Origin: CADEEV01 sp964442185
GTDB taxonomy: Bacteria > Acidobacteriota > Vicinamibacteria > Fen-336
Direction: 5' to 3'
Assembly (NCBI GenBank): GCA_964442185.1
Contig: CAYTWT010000229.1
Location: forward strand, 1 to 64,000
Length of the DNA: 64,000 nt
Both the position numbers and the translations under genes were made by a program. Of the stretch, positions 19,318 to 27,424 are shown in pieces. The notes beneath the pieces are model-generated. The model did no database searches. It saw only the letters and a program-made list of their open reading frames with translations, and was not told where the DNA came from. Positions within the stretch are counted from its first letter, which is position 1; each line of letters starts with the position of its first letter.

Positions 19318-20064
19318 CTATTGGCGACCGGCCTCGCGCAGGCGGGCCGAGATCCAGAAGGTTCTGTGCGCAGCGGTCAGGAACGTGCCCGCGGCGATGA
19401 GCGCCACGCTCCAGAGGACGATGCTCCCGGATGCGACCTCGAGCGCGCTCGAGAGCGGCGCATCCGCGAAACAGGCCAGGCAGGTCAGCACCAGACGCTC
19501 GGCGCGTTGCATCAGGCCCTCCTTGCACAGCACGCCAACGCTCTCGCCGCGCGCTCGCGTGTAGCTGACCAGCAGCGAGCCCGTGATGGCGGCGGTCGCG
19601 AGCAGGGGCCCCCACGTGAAGCCGCGCAGGAACACGACGAAGCCCAGGAACGCGAACACCTCGACGAAGCGGTCGAGGGTGCTGTCGATGAACTTCCCGT
19701 AGCTGGAGTCGAGCTTGAGGGCGCGCGCGAGCCGGCCGTCGAGGATGTCGCAGATGCCGCCCAGCGCGATCGCCCAGCCACCCAGCTCCAGATGCTCGGT
19801 CGCGATCAGCAGGCCCGAGAGGGCACCGAAAGCCAAGCCCGCGAAGTTGAGGGCGTCGGGGCCTGCGCCGATCGCGAGAAGGAATCGCTCAGCAGGCGAG
19901 ATCACCCACATCAACCAGTGGACAAGGAAGTTCCCGATGCCCATCAGGAATTGGGCGCCCTTGCGCTCCGCGTCCGCGTCGCGCCGCCCGAAGGTCGCAA
20001 AGGCGAGCATGGACGCGGACGCGAGGCCGAGAGTCGCGATCAGCGCGACGAGAGAGGGGGTCAA
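19318..20064 (-). CDS. CDP-alcohol phosphatidyltransferase
   Basis: This 248-residue integral membrane protein carries the complete family motif Dx2DGx2ARx8Gx3Dx3D: DILDG, RLAR, then G, D and D spaced exactly (about residues 110-135). Several hydrophobic segments flank it. The family transfers a phosphatidyl group from a CDP-lipid to an alcohol such as inositol phosphate, glycerol phosphate or serine; the alcohol cannot be read from this sequence. The TTG start forms a TTGA overlap with the upstream Tam41-like gene, so CDP-lipid supply and use would be coupled. Confidence 0.88.
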   Translation of the reverse strand: MTPSLVALIATLGLASASMLAFATFGRRDADAERKGAQFLMGIGNFLVHWLMWVISPAERFLLAIGAGPDALNFAGLAFGALSGLLIATEHLELGGWAIALGGICDILDGRLARALKLDSSYGKFIDSTLDRFVEVFAFLGFVVFLRGFTWGPLLATAAITGSLLVSYTRARGESVGVLCKEGLMQRAERLVLTCLACFADAPLSSALEVASGSIVLWSVALIAAGTFLTAAHRTFWISARLREAGRQ

Positions 20065-21053
20065 CGCCGTTTGTCCTTGTCACGAAGATACCGGAAGACC
20101 CGCGGCCAGAGAAACACGAGCGGGAAGCGCCGCTCGCGCGGCGCGAGAACGACCTTTTCGCCACTGTGCCGCTCCGCCTTGCGCACGATGTACTCGAGCC
20201 AGGCCTCGAAGGTCAGCACGTACTTCGCCCAACGGGCGGTGGCCCGGAACAGCGAACGCCGGAAATAGGCTTCGGCTCTGCTGCGCTCGTCTGACGCCAC
20301 CGGTTGCGCGAGGGCATACCGCTCCGGACCTGCGCTGCGCAGCGCGCCGTCCTCGCGATACGCCTCCAACAGACGAGCGTAGAGCGGCACGAGTTCCGAG
20401 CGCTGTGCCTCGAAGAGCGCGCCTGCGCGGCCCGTCGCTTCGGGCCGGATCTCCCGCGACAGGGAGACGCTCAGCAGCCTACGACAGTACTCGGCCGCGT
20501 CGAAGCTCTCGGGCAGCCAGGGCCGGATCCAGTCGAGTGTCACGAGATGGGCGGAGGCCAGCGCGTCGAGGGCGCCAGCGTGCGCGCCTGCGTCGGCCGC
20601 GTACAAGAGCTCCGCCGGCTGGAAGAGCCGGCCGGCGCAGAAGTGATCGCAACGCGCCGCGGAGGTCTCCCGGGCGAAGGCCTTCTCGTCGATCACAGCG
20701 CACTTGCCGTGCAGGTCGCGGCCGTCTTCAGCCACGGCGCGAAAGGAGATCTGGTTCGGCGGCAGCCAGCGGTTGAGCCCGGCGACAAGCGCCGGCGAGC
20801 GCCGCAACTGTCCCGCTTCTCGAAGCCCACGATAGAAGCGCCCGTAGTCGCTCGTCAGGACGAAGAGATCGAAGGCGCTCCATTCGTTGCGCGCGGCCGC
20901 CTGGCTTCGCTGCGAGCCGAAGAAGACGACGGCTCGCACGGCCCCGCCCCCCGCGCTCGCGAGAGCCCGCGCGAGGGCAGCCGCCTCGGGCCGGACAGCT
21001 GCTCGGGACGCGCGCTCGCGGACGAGCGCCTGCGCCGCCTCACGCGCCGGCAC
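20061..21053 (-). CDS. Tam41-like nucleotidyltransferase (candidate CDP-diacylglycerol synthase)
   Basis: This 330-residue protein has no signal peptide. An N-terminal nucleotidyltransferase pattern is visible: VVFFGSQRSQ followed by FDLFVLT, like the GS...D.x strand of pol-beta-fold enzymes. A central HFCAGRLFQPAELLY segment resembles, from memory, the conserved AGRLxKP block of mitochondrial Tam41, the peripheral CDP-DAG synthase. The later LSREIR and C-terminal helical region also fit that architecture. It lies between an acyltransferase and a CDP-alcohol phosphatidyltransferase, overlapping both (14 and 4 bases), so a role in making the CDP-lipid is attractive. The assignment is inferential; a different nucleotidyltransferase is possible. 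Confidence 0.6.
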   Translation of the reverse strand: MPAREAAQALVRERASRAAVRPEAAALARALASAGGGAVRAVVFFGSQRSQAAARNEWSAFDLFVLTSDYGRFYRGLREAGQLRRSPALVAGLNRWLPPNQISFRAVAEDGRDLHGKCAVIDEKAFARETSAARCDHFCAGRLFQPAELLYAADAGAHAGALDALASAHLVTLDWIRPWLPESFDAAEYCRRLLSVSLSREIRPEATGRAGALFEAQRSELVPLYARLLEAYREDGALRSAGPERYALAQPVASDERSRAEAYFRRSLFRATARWAKYVLTFEAWLEYIVRKAERHSGEKVVLAPRERRFPLVFLWPRVFRYLRDKDKRR

Positions 21054-21819
21054 GCCGCCGCCTCATCTCTCCCAGGTGCGCGACGATGCGCCCGCGGCAT
21101 TCCTCGACGAAGCCGGGCAGGCCAGTCTCGTCCGCCGGTGGCAGAAAGGGGCCTAGCACTTCGGTCTCGCCGCGCAGTTTCGGAACGTTGCCGAGGAAGT
21201 CGACGAAGCGACGGCCCTCCCAAAGCCCGTCGAGCACCACCAGGTAGACCGGCAGCCGCCTTTCGGTCAGGGCCGCGACCGTGCCGGCGCTCCGGAACGG
21301 CCGCAGCTCTCCGTCAAGGCTCCGATGCCCCTCAGGAAAAACGACCAGGCCGTGTTGCTGCTCGCGGCCGGCGAGGCGCATCGCCTCGAGGGCTCCCTTC
21401 GGATCGCGTCGCGGGTCGACCACGGGACAGCGGAGCAACCAGATGGACGGCGCCACCAGCGGGATGTACCAGCGCGTGTACAGCACGCGCGGGACGAATG
21501 CGGGCACGTACGGGCGGCCCATCAGCACCACAATCGGGATGTCGAGCTGGGACTGGTGGTTCATCAAGACCAGCGCGGGGCCAGCGGTCGGCAGGACGCC
21601 CCGCCGCGCGAAGCGCGCACCGCCGAGCTCGAACAGGAACAGGATCCCGCGCGACATGTGACGCATGAAGAGCGACACGATCGTCCTTCGCCTGGAAGGC
21701 CAAGCCGCGCCCAGCGGCAGGGCGACCAGGTAGCAAAGCGGCGCATTCACGGCGAACCAGAGCACCACGCCGAGGAGCGACAGCGCGCCGCGCAACGGGC
21801 GGAACAGGCCCGCCGCCAT
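21040..21819 (-). CDS. 1-acyl-sn-glycerol-3-phosphate acyltransferase family protein
   Basis: This 259-residue PlsC-like protein has an N-terminal membrane segment (LLGVVLWFAVNAPLCYLVAL). The catalytic HX4D motif is NHQSQLD and the substrate-binding motif is FPEGHRS. It would acylate lysophosphatidate or a related lysolipid. The ATG at 21819 is one base after the lipid kinase stop. It overlaps the downstream Tam41-like gene by 14 bases. The operon context suggests a dedicated lipid pathway and not housekeeping PlsC, but either is possible. Confidence 0.88.
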   Translation of the reverse strand: MAAGLFRPLRGALSLLGVVLWFAVNAPLCYLVALPLGAAWPSRRRTIVSLFMRHMSRGILFLFELGGARFARRGVLPTAGPALVLMNHQSQLDIPIVVLMGRPYVPAFVPRVLYTRWYIPLVAPSIWLLRCPVVDPRRDPKGALEAMRLAGREQQHGLVVFPEGHRSLDGELRPFRSAGTVAALTERRLPVYLVVLDGLWEGRRFVDFLGNVPKLRGETEVLGPFLPPADETGLPGFVEECRGRIVAHLGEMRRRRAGA

Positions 21820-21820
21820 C

Positions 21821-22774
21821 TCAGGCGCTCGCGGGAACAAGCACGTCGAGAGCCGCCGGCACGCTCTCGACGTCAAACTGGGTTGAGCCCGCGCGGTTCC
21901 ACTCCCCGTCGGTCTCGTAGGCCGGCGGCTCCGGGAAGCTCAGCCTGAGGCGCCGAACCCGCGTGCTTTCGACGTGCGCAGAGGCGCCGTGCGTCCCAGC
22001 GAGCAGCCGCTGCATGATCCGGAGGCGGGCGAAGAAGCCCATGTTGCCGAAGGCGACGGCGTCGAGCTGCCCGTCGCCGAGATCGGCGGCGGGGGCGATC
22101 TGGAAACCGCCGCCGAAGACGCGCGCGTTCGCGATCACGAGCATCAACAGCTCCCGCTTTCGCGCCGGCGCAGCGTCGTCGGCCATCTCGACCGAAAAAC
22201 CGGGGAACGAACCCAGCTGGCGCAGCGCACAGTACAGGTAGAGCAGCGGCCCTTCGAGGTACGCCACGTTCCAGGAGTCCTCGAGCACGGCCACGTCATA
22301 GCCGAAGCCGGCGATGTTCAGGAAGTGGCGGCTCTCGATCCGGCCCACGTCGATGCTACGGACATGGCCGTCGCTCACGATCCTGGCGCAGCCCCGCACG
22401 TCGCGCGGCGGGATGCCAAGGGACTTGGCGAGGTCGCAGCCCGTGCCGCCCGGCACGAGCCCGAGTCGCGCGCGCACGCCGGAGCCGAGGATCGCGTTGC
22501 CGACATTGCTCCAGGTGCCGTCGCCGCCGACCGCCACGATGGTGCGGTAGCCCTGGCCGATCGCCTCGAGGGTCAGCCGCGCTTCGTCGCCGGCCTTGGT
22601 GGTGAGCCCGTGGCCGACCTCGAGCCCCTGGCTCCTGAGCGCGTCCAGCACCGGGTCCACGAAATTGGCTCCGCGTCCCTTCCCCGAGCGCGGGTTGAAG
22701 ACGACGAAGACGCCGCTCAGACGGTCTGCAGGGTGATGAGCGGGTCGAAGCTCTGCTGGCCGCCGCGCATCCAC
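21821..22774 (-). CDS. Lipid kinase (diacylglycerol / long-chain-base kinase family)
   Basis: This 317-residue protein with the DAGK catalytic fold has NPRSGKGRG for nucleotide binding, VGGDGTWSNVGNAIL (the GGDGT signature), PGGTGCDLAKSLGIP and a later FGGGFQIAPAADLGDGQLD. The family phosphorylates diacylglycerol, sphingoid bases or ceramide. Beside a serine-palmitoyltransferase-like gene, a long-chain base or ceramide substrate is plausible. The start is uncertain: ATG at 22774 lies 58 bases inside the neighbour, while a CTG at the stop overlap (CTGA) would begin right before the first strand. Confidence 0.85.
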   Translation of the reverse strand: MDARRPAELRPAHHPADRLSGVFVVFNPRSGKGRGANFVDPVLDALRSQGLEVGHGLTTKAGDEARLTLEAIGQGYRTIVAVGGDGTWSNVGNAILGSGVRARLGLVPGGTGCDLAKSLGIPPRDVRGCARIVSDGHVRSIDVGRIESRHFLNIAGFGYDVAVLEDSWNVAYLEGPLLYLYCALRQLGSFPGFSVEMADDAAPARKRELLMLVIANARVFGGGFQIAPAADLGDGQLDAVAFGNMGFFARLRIMQRLLAGTHGASAHVESTRVRRLRLSFPEPPAYETDGEWNRAGSTQFDVESVPAALDVLVPASA

Positions 22775-23394
22775 AGCTCTCGGAACGGCACGTCGTAGAC
22801 GTCGGAGATCGCGAGGTCCTTGTTGAAGGCGTGCTCGTGGAGCACCAGCAGACCCTGCTCCTCCTCGTGCTCGCTCTGCTCCCCTTCCATCACGATGTTC
22901 GCGAGGTAGGCGCCCGCGTCGTTCTTCATGAAGGACTGATACAGGTGCGAGACCGGGGCCCAGGAATGGTCGGCGATCGTGAGATTGGCGACCGGAGCGC
23001 CGCCGGCCTGGACGTACGCGGAGAGCTTGCGGCCTTCCTTCACGAACTTCACGTCCACGTCTTCCATCCAGTGCGGCAGGTGCCAGCGCTCGATGGCGTG
23101 CTCGCGCGCCGCCTGCGTCGTGGTGGCCACCTGGTAGGGATAGAAGGCGGACTTGGGGAGCCGCTCACCCGGCTTCACGAGCGGCGAGACGATGACGGCC
23201 ATCACCACCTCGCCGTACGCACCGACCATGCTCTGGTTGAAGTCGAACACGGTCATCGCGAAGATGCTCGTGCCATGGTGGGGCTCGACCGGCTCCAAGT
23301 GCGGCGGCAGGATGCGCCGAGCGTTCTCGGTCGGGAACTCGAAGAACCCGCTGATGGCGTCGGCGTAGCCGTAGCGGGTCTTGCCGTCGCTCAC
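22717..23394 (-). CDS. Acetoacetate-decarboxylase-like protein
   Basis: This 225-residue protein begins with GTG in a GTGA overlap with the PLP enzyme's stop. The sequence has the look of the ADC superfamily (SMVGAYGEVVMAVIVSPLV, then FYPYQVATTT and a HLPHW segment), but I cannot identify a certain Schiff-base lysine. It has no signal peptide or membrane span. Its position between the serine-palmitoyltransferase-like enzyme and the lipid kinase suggests it acts on a lipid intermediate. The name is tentative; the gene itself is clear from frame, length and overlaps. Confidence 0.5.
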   Translation of the reverse strand: MSDGKTRYGYADAISGFFEFPTENARRILPPHLEPVEPHHGTSIFAMTVFDFNQSMVGAYGEVVMAVIVSPLVKPGERLPKSAFYPYQVATTTQAAREHAIERWHLPHWMEDVDVKFVKEGRKLSAYVQAGGAPVANLTIADHSWAPVSHLYQSFMKNDAGAYLANIVMEGEQSEHEEEQGLLVLHEHAFNKDLAISDVYDVPFRELWMRGGQQSFDPLITLQTV

Positions 23395-24671
23395 GAAATG
23401 ATCCCCTCCTCGCGCAAGACACCGGCGATCACCTGCGTCGCGAACTCGAGATCCTGCTCTGTGTGGGCAGCGGAGATCGAAATGCGCAGCCGCGACTTGT
23501 GCTTCGGCACGGCCGGGTAGGTGACGGGCTGGAGGAAGAGGCCGCGGTCCTGGACCTTCTCGGCCACGCTGAAGACCTTCGAGTCGTTGTTGACGAGCAC
23601 CGGCATCACCTGAGAGGTCGACTTGCCGATGTCGATGCCCTCCTCGGCGAAGCGCCGCCGCATGTAGGCCACGTTGCTCCACAGCTTCGCGCGCAGTTGC
23701 GGTTCGTTCTCCGAGATCTCGAGGCCCGCCTTGAGACCGGCCGCGACCATCGGCGCCAGGTTGCAAGAGAAGAAGCGCGAGCGCCCGAAGGCGTTCACGT
23801 AGTCGATCAGGTCCTTCGAGCCGCACACGAAGCCGCCTTGTCCGCCCAGGCTCTTCGAGAACGTGCCCAGGTGGAAATCGACCTCGTTGTCGAGCCCGAA
23901 GTGCTCTGCGACGCCGCGCCCATTCGGTCCGAACAGAAAGGTCGAGTGCGCCTCGTCGATCAGGATCCGGGCGCCGTGGCGCTTCGCCACCTCGACGATC
24001 TCGGGCAGCGCGCACACGTCGCCGTCCATCGAGTAGACACCTTCGACGACGACCAGCTTCTTGCCTCTACACTTCAGGAGCTTGCGCTCCAGGTCCATCG
24101 GGTTATTGTGGCGGAAGAAGATGGTCTTCGACTTGGCGAGGATTGCGCCATCCACGATCGAGGCGTGCGAGTACTGGTCGAGCAGGATGTTGTCGCCCGC
24201 GCGCATCAGCGCGGAGATGAAACCGACGTTGGCGCTGTACCCGGTCGGGAACAGGATCGCGGCTTGCTTGTCCTTGAACGAGGCGACGGCCGCTTCGAGC
24301 TGCTTGTGGATCTCGAACGTGCCCGAGAGCATCGGCGAGCCCGAGGCGCCCAGGCCATACTTCAGGGTCGCTTCGATCGCAGCCTTCTTGACCTCGGGCC
24401 GGTACGAGATGCCCAGGTAGTTGTAGGAGGCCAGGTTCAGCAACTCGACAGGCTTGCCCGTCTTGCGGTTCTTGACCGTGACCCGGGTGGTGGGAGCGGT
24501 CAACAGCGGCTCCGAGTAGAGGTAGTACCCGTTGGGAATGGCCTCGGCGTACCACTCGGAGAACGGCTTCAGCAGGTTCAGGGGGTCATCCCCCGCCCCG
24601 TAGTAGAAGTTGCTGTAGTCGTACTCGGCGAAGGCCGTCGTGCTCGCCGCCTGCTTGGGAGCCGGCTCCAT
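23391..24671 (-). CDS. Alpha-oxoamine synthase, serine-palmitoyltransferase-like
   Basis: This 426-residue PLP enzyme of the alpha-oxoamine synthase family condenses an acyl thioester with an amino acid and releases CO2. Key parts are NLASYNYLG, the DEAHS aspartate/histidine and the PLP lysine in LGTFSKSLGGQGGF. VVEGVYSMDGDV, FRHNNPMDLE and SRLRISISAAHTEQ resemble eukaryotic LCB2 and bacterial SPT more than BioF, KBL or ALAS, from memory. If so, it makes 3-ketosphinganine from serine and palmitoyl thioester. AGGAGAAG precedes the ATG. There are no bio or hem genes nearby, while lipid genes surround it. Confidence 0.75.
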   Translation of the reverse strand: MEPAPKQAASTTAFAEYDYSNFYYGAGDDPLNLLKPFSEWYAEAIPNGYYLYSEPLLTAPTTRVTVKNRKTGKPVELLNLASYNYLGISYRPEVKKAAIEATLKYGLGASGSPMLSGTFEIHKQLEAAVASFKDKQAAILFPTGYSANVGFISALMRAGDNILLDQYSHASIVDGAILAKSKTIFFRHNNPMDLERKLLKCRGKKLVVVEGVYSMDGDVCALPEIVEVAKRHGARILIDEAHSTFLFGPNGRGVAEHFGLDNEVDFHLGTFSKSLGGQGGFVCGSKDLIDYVNAFGRSRFFSCNLAPMVAAGLKAGLEISENEPQLRAKLWSNVAYMRRRFAEEGIDIGKSTSQVMPVLVNNDSKVFSVAEKVQDRGLFLQPVTYPAVPKHKSRLRISISAAHTEQDLEFATQVIAGVLREEGIIS

Positions 24672-24779
24672 ACTCTTCTCCTGGCGCCAGAAGCGTCGGC
24701 GCAGAACGATCCGCTGCCCCGGGTCGACTGGAGATGGTACCAGCCGGCGAGGGGTACTGGAAGGCCTGCTACGAAAAAC

Positions 24780-25547
24780 TCAGTGGCCGGGTTCGAACAG
24801 CTTGGCCCCGACCTTGCGCACGAGCGCCCGCGGCAAAAAACATTGGGCGGCGAGCGTGACGCGGTTCAGGAAGCCGGGGACGACGCGCAGGGCGCCAGAA
24901 TCGAGCCCGGCCAGGGACGCGGCGACCACGGCTTCGGGCGTCATCGCGCCCGTCTTGTTGAAGGCGACCTGGTCGGTGCCTGCCAGCTCCTGGAACTCGG
25001 TCGCCGTCAGGCCCGGGCAAAGCGCCTGAACACGCACCCCCGTTCCGGCAAGCTCGGTCGCGAGCCCTTCAGTAAAGGAAAGCAGGAAGGCCTTTGACGC
25101 GGCGTAGACCGCGAGATACGGCACCGGCTGGAAGGCCGCCGTCGAGACCACGTTGATCAAGGCGCCGCGCTTGCGCGCGACCATCCCGGGGACGAAGCGG
25201 CGGGTCAGCGCCACGGCCGCTCGATTGTTCAGGTCGAGCATGCCCAGGATCCGCTCGGGCGGCTCCTCGAGAAACCGGCCGGTGTGGCCAACACCCGCGT
25301 TGTTCACGAGCGTGTCGACGATGAGCCCCTGCGCCTCGACCGCCTTTGCGATCTCCTCCACCGCTCCTGCCTGGGTGAGATCGACGGGCACAACGGCCAC
25401 CACGTCGGGTCCGCCCAGCTCCCGGGCCAGCGTCTCGAGCCGGTCGGCACGCCGGGCGACCAGGATCAGCTTGTCGCCGCGGCGCCGCAGCGCTCGGGCA
25501 AAGGCGGCGCCGATGCCGCTCGAAGCTCCGGTGACGAGGCTGCGCAT
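24780..25547 (-). CDS. Short-chain dehydrogenase/reductase
   Basis: This 255-residue classical SDR has TGASSGIG at the N-terminus for the dinucleotide, NNAG (about residue 88), a catalytic serine in NVVSTAAF and YAASK (YxxxK). Within the operon it is a candidate for the NADPH-dependent reduction of the 3-keto group made by the adjacent serine-palmitoyltransferase-like enzyme, as KDSR does. That role is inference; DltE-like SDRs of unknown substrate look the same. It starts nine bases after the radical SAM gene's end. Confidence 0.85.
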   Translation of the reverse strand: MRSLVTGASSGIGAAFARALRRRGDKLILVARRADRLETLARELGGPDVVAVVPVDLTQAGAVEEIAKAVEAQGLIVDTLVNNAGVGHTGRFLEEPPERILGMLDLNNRAAVALTRRFVPGMVARKRGALINVVSTAAFQPVPYLAVYAASKAFLLSFTEGLATELAGTGVRVQALCPGLTATEFQELAGTDQVAFNKTGAMTPEAVVAASLAGLDSGALRVVPGFLNRVTLAAQCFLPRALVRKVGAKLFEPGH

Positions 25548-25555
25548 GCGCCGCG

Positions 25556-26587
25556 CTAGCCCGCGAGAACGCGACCGGGCGGTGGCACAGGAGCGGAAGG
25601 CAAGCCTGGCGCCTTGGTCGGCAGCATCGTCAGCGCCTTCTGGGGTGAACGCCAGTTGTCGAGGATCGCTGTCTGCTGCACGCAGTTCACGGTGCAGTAG
25701 GCCGCGCAGGACTTCTGTGTCTTGTATTCGCGCTCGATGTCTGTCTTGCCATACTCGAGGAGCGGAATCCCCGGCTGCCCACGCTGTTGTGAGCAGTAGC
25801 TCACGAGCCCGGCCTCATCCACGTAGAGATAGCGAGCCCCTGCCCGGCAGCTCCAGTCGTTGCCGACGCCATGGGCGAGGTTGTCCTGAAAGAGGTGGTT
25901 GAAGCGCATGATGCTACGCCCGCTGAAGCTGCGTAACTCTTCGTAGACCTTCAGCTCGCGTGCGCCCAGTGGCTTCAGCTGGCCGTGGCCGTCGTGGATG
26001 ATCCCGATCGAGCTCATGAAGCCGAGCTCACGCGCGCGCTTCGCCACGCTGAGCGCGTCCTCGGGGTTGCGGATCCCACTGCCCACGACCGAATTGATCG
26101 CCACCGTGAAGTCGGCGTGCTCCGAGAGCCACTTCAGCTTCGGTTCGAGCAGGCGCAGGCTCTTCATCGAGCTTTCGTCCGGCTCCAGGTTGTCGACGCT
26201 GATCTGCAGGTGATCGAGCCCCGCGCCGTTCAGCTTTTCGATCCGCTCCGGCGACAGGTAGTAGCCGTTCGTGATCAGCGTGACGAACAAGCCGCGCTCG
26301 CGGCCACGCGCGACCAGCTTGTCGAGGTCGGGGTGCAGCATCGGCTCGCCGCCGCTGAAGGTGAGCACCGCAGTGCCGAGCTCGGCGAGCCTGTCGATGC
26401 GCGCGAGCAACACGTCGGTCGCCACGGGCTTCGAAACCGCGTCGTACTCATTGCAGTACGAGCATGCCAGGTTGCAGCGCCGGATCGGGATCAGGTGGGC
26501 AAGGATCGGATGGTGGCGATCCAAGATCGCCCAGACGATCTTGCGGGCCATGCGAACGCTTCGGCTGAGCCTGGTCTTGCGCTTCAT
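25556..26587 (-). CDS. Radical SAM protein with C-terminal cysteine-rich domain
   Basis: This is a 343-residue protein from the ATG at 26587; a GTG at 26656 would add 23 residues. The radical-SAM cluster motif CNLACSYC (CxxxCxxC) lies near residue 40, with the SAM-binding FSGGEPMLHP. A C-terminal region with CSQQRG and CAAYCTVNC suggests a SPASM-like extra iron-sulfur site. The reaction is unknown. It leads the minus-strand lipid operon, so modification of a lipid or of a partner enzyme is possible. Divergent plus-strand genes begin about 100 bp away. Confidence 0.82.
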   Translation of the reverse strand: MKRKTRLSRSVRMARKIVWAILDRHHPILAHLIPIRRCNLACSYCNEYDAVSKPVATDVLLARIDRLAELGTAVLTFSGGEPMLHPDLDKLVARGRERGLFVTLITNGYYLSPERIEKLNGAGLDHLQISVDNLEPDESSMKSLRLLEPKLKWLSEHADFTVAINSVVGSGIRNPEDALSVAKRARELGFMSSIGIIHDGHGQLKPLGARELKVYEELRSFSGRSIMRFNHLFQDNLAHGVGNDWSCRAGARYLYVDEAGLVSYCSQQRGQPGIPLLEYGKTDIEREYKTQKSCAAYCTVNCVQQTAILDNWRSPQKALTMLPTKAPGLPSAPVPPPGRVLAG

Positions 26588-26703
26588 TAGGTTGTGGGGG
26601 CGGCGGCGCCGCGACCGGTCGGGATCATAGCAGAACTCCTGGCGAACCTTGCGCACGGCCCCGCTTCGCGGTTAACCTGCGCGCCTGGAGGTCGTTGCGA
26701 GAG

Positions 26704-26814
26704 ATGGCGAACTTGGCCGCGGCCAACGTGATGCACCCAAAGACGCGGACGGCCGTGTCCGTGCTGGCCGCGGCGATGGAAGTCGCGATGCTGATGATCC
26801 TGAGGTCGGTCTAG
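26704..26814 (+). CDS. Putative small hydrophobic protein
   Basis: This is a 36-codon ORF (ATG to TAG) four bases before the methyltransferase gene, with a GGAGG (26687-26691) 12 bases upstream and GAGAG abutting the ATG. The product has a hydrophobic stretch (TAVSVLAAAMEVAMLMIL) that could be a single membrane span, with basic residues before it. It fills an otherwise empty 231-bp divergent spacer. There is no family match that I recognise, and an ORF this short could be chance. Confidence 0.35.
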   Translation: MANLAAANVMHPKTRTAVSVLAAAMEVAMLMILRSV

Positions 26815-26818
26815 GTCC

Positions 26819-27424
26819 ATGTCATTCTTCGAGAAGGTCGTGGAGCGCGTCTCCGACAACCCTGTCCTCTTCATCTTCTTCCGCAGCCTTCTCGAGAGCG
26901 ATTTCACGGCGATCCGCGCGCTGATCCGGCGCGAGCTGCGGCTTGGCAGGAAACTCAGCTGCCTCGATCTCGCGTGCGGGCCCGGCGCCTTTGCCGATCT
27001 GTTCGAGGGCGACGACTATGTGGGTGTCGACCTGAACGCGCGCTACATCGATCACGCACGCAAGACGCGCAAGGGCAGCTTCATCGTCGGGGACGCGCGC
27101 AAGGTCGAGCTGCCCGACGCGCGCTTCGACCAGATCCTGATCTTCGGCCTGCTCCACCACCTCGCCGACGACGACGCGCGGGCCGTGCTCGCGGAGTCGA
27201 AGCGGATGCTCAAGCCGGACGGCCGCGTGCTCGTGATCGAGGACATCCCGACACTCTCCCGGCTCAACCTGATCGGGCACCTGCTCCACGGCATCGAGAA
27301 TGGCCACCACATCCGGCCGGCCGAGCAGTACAAGAAGCTCTACGGCTCGACGATGCGCGTGATACGCGAGGAGATCCTGCGCAGCGGGATCTGCGACTAC
27401 TACGCGGCGGTCCTGGCTCCCTAG
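26819..27424 (+). CDS. Class I SAM-dependent methyltransferase
   Basis: This 201-residue Rossmann methyltransferase has motif I CLDLACGPGAFA, the acidic end of strand 2 (YVGVDLNARYI), GDARKVELP and a motif IV region ILIFGLLHHL; the substrate is not evident. AGGTCC just before the ATG is a weak ribosome site. The stop at 27422-27424 coincides with the point where coding sequence for the membrane glycosyltransferase becomes apparent in another frame, so the two proteins are tightly linked. Confidence 0.87.
   Translation: MSFFEKVVERVSDNPVLFIFFRSLLESDFTAIRALIRRELRLGRKLSCLDLACGPGAFADLFEGDDYVGVDLNARYIDHARKTRKGSFIVGDARKVELPDARFDQILIFGLLHHLADDDARAVLAESKRMLKPDGRVLVIEDIPTLSRLNLIGHLLHGIENGHHIRPAEQYKKLYGSTMRVIREEILRSGICDYYAAVLAP

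Noticed and set aside
24672..24779. 108-bp spacer between the SDR gene and the alpha-oxoamine synthase gene checked for promoter or terminator
   Set aside because: Only a Shine-Dalgarno-like AGGAGAAG next to the downstream ATG was found; no convincing promoter boxes or hairpin with T-run.
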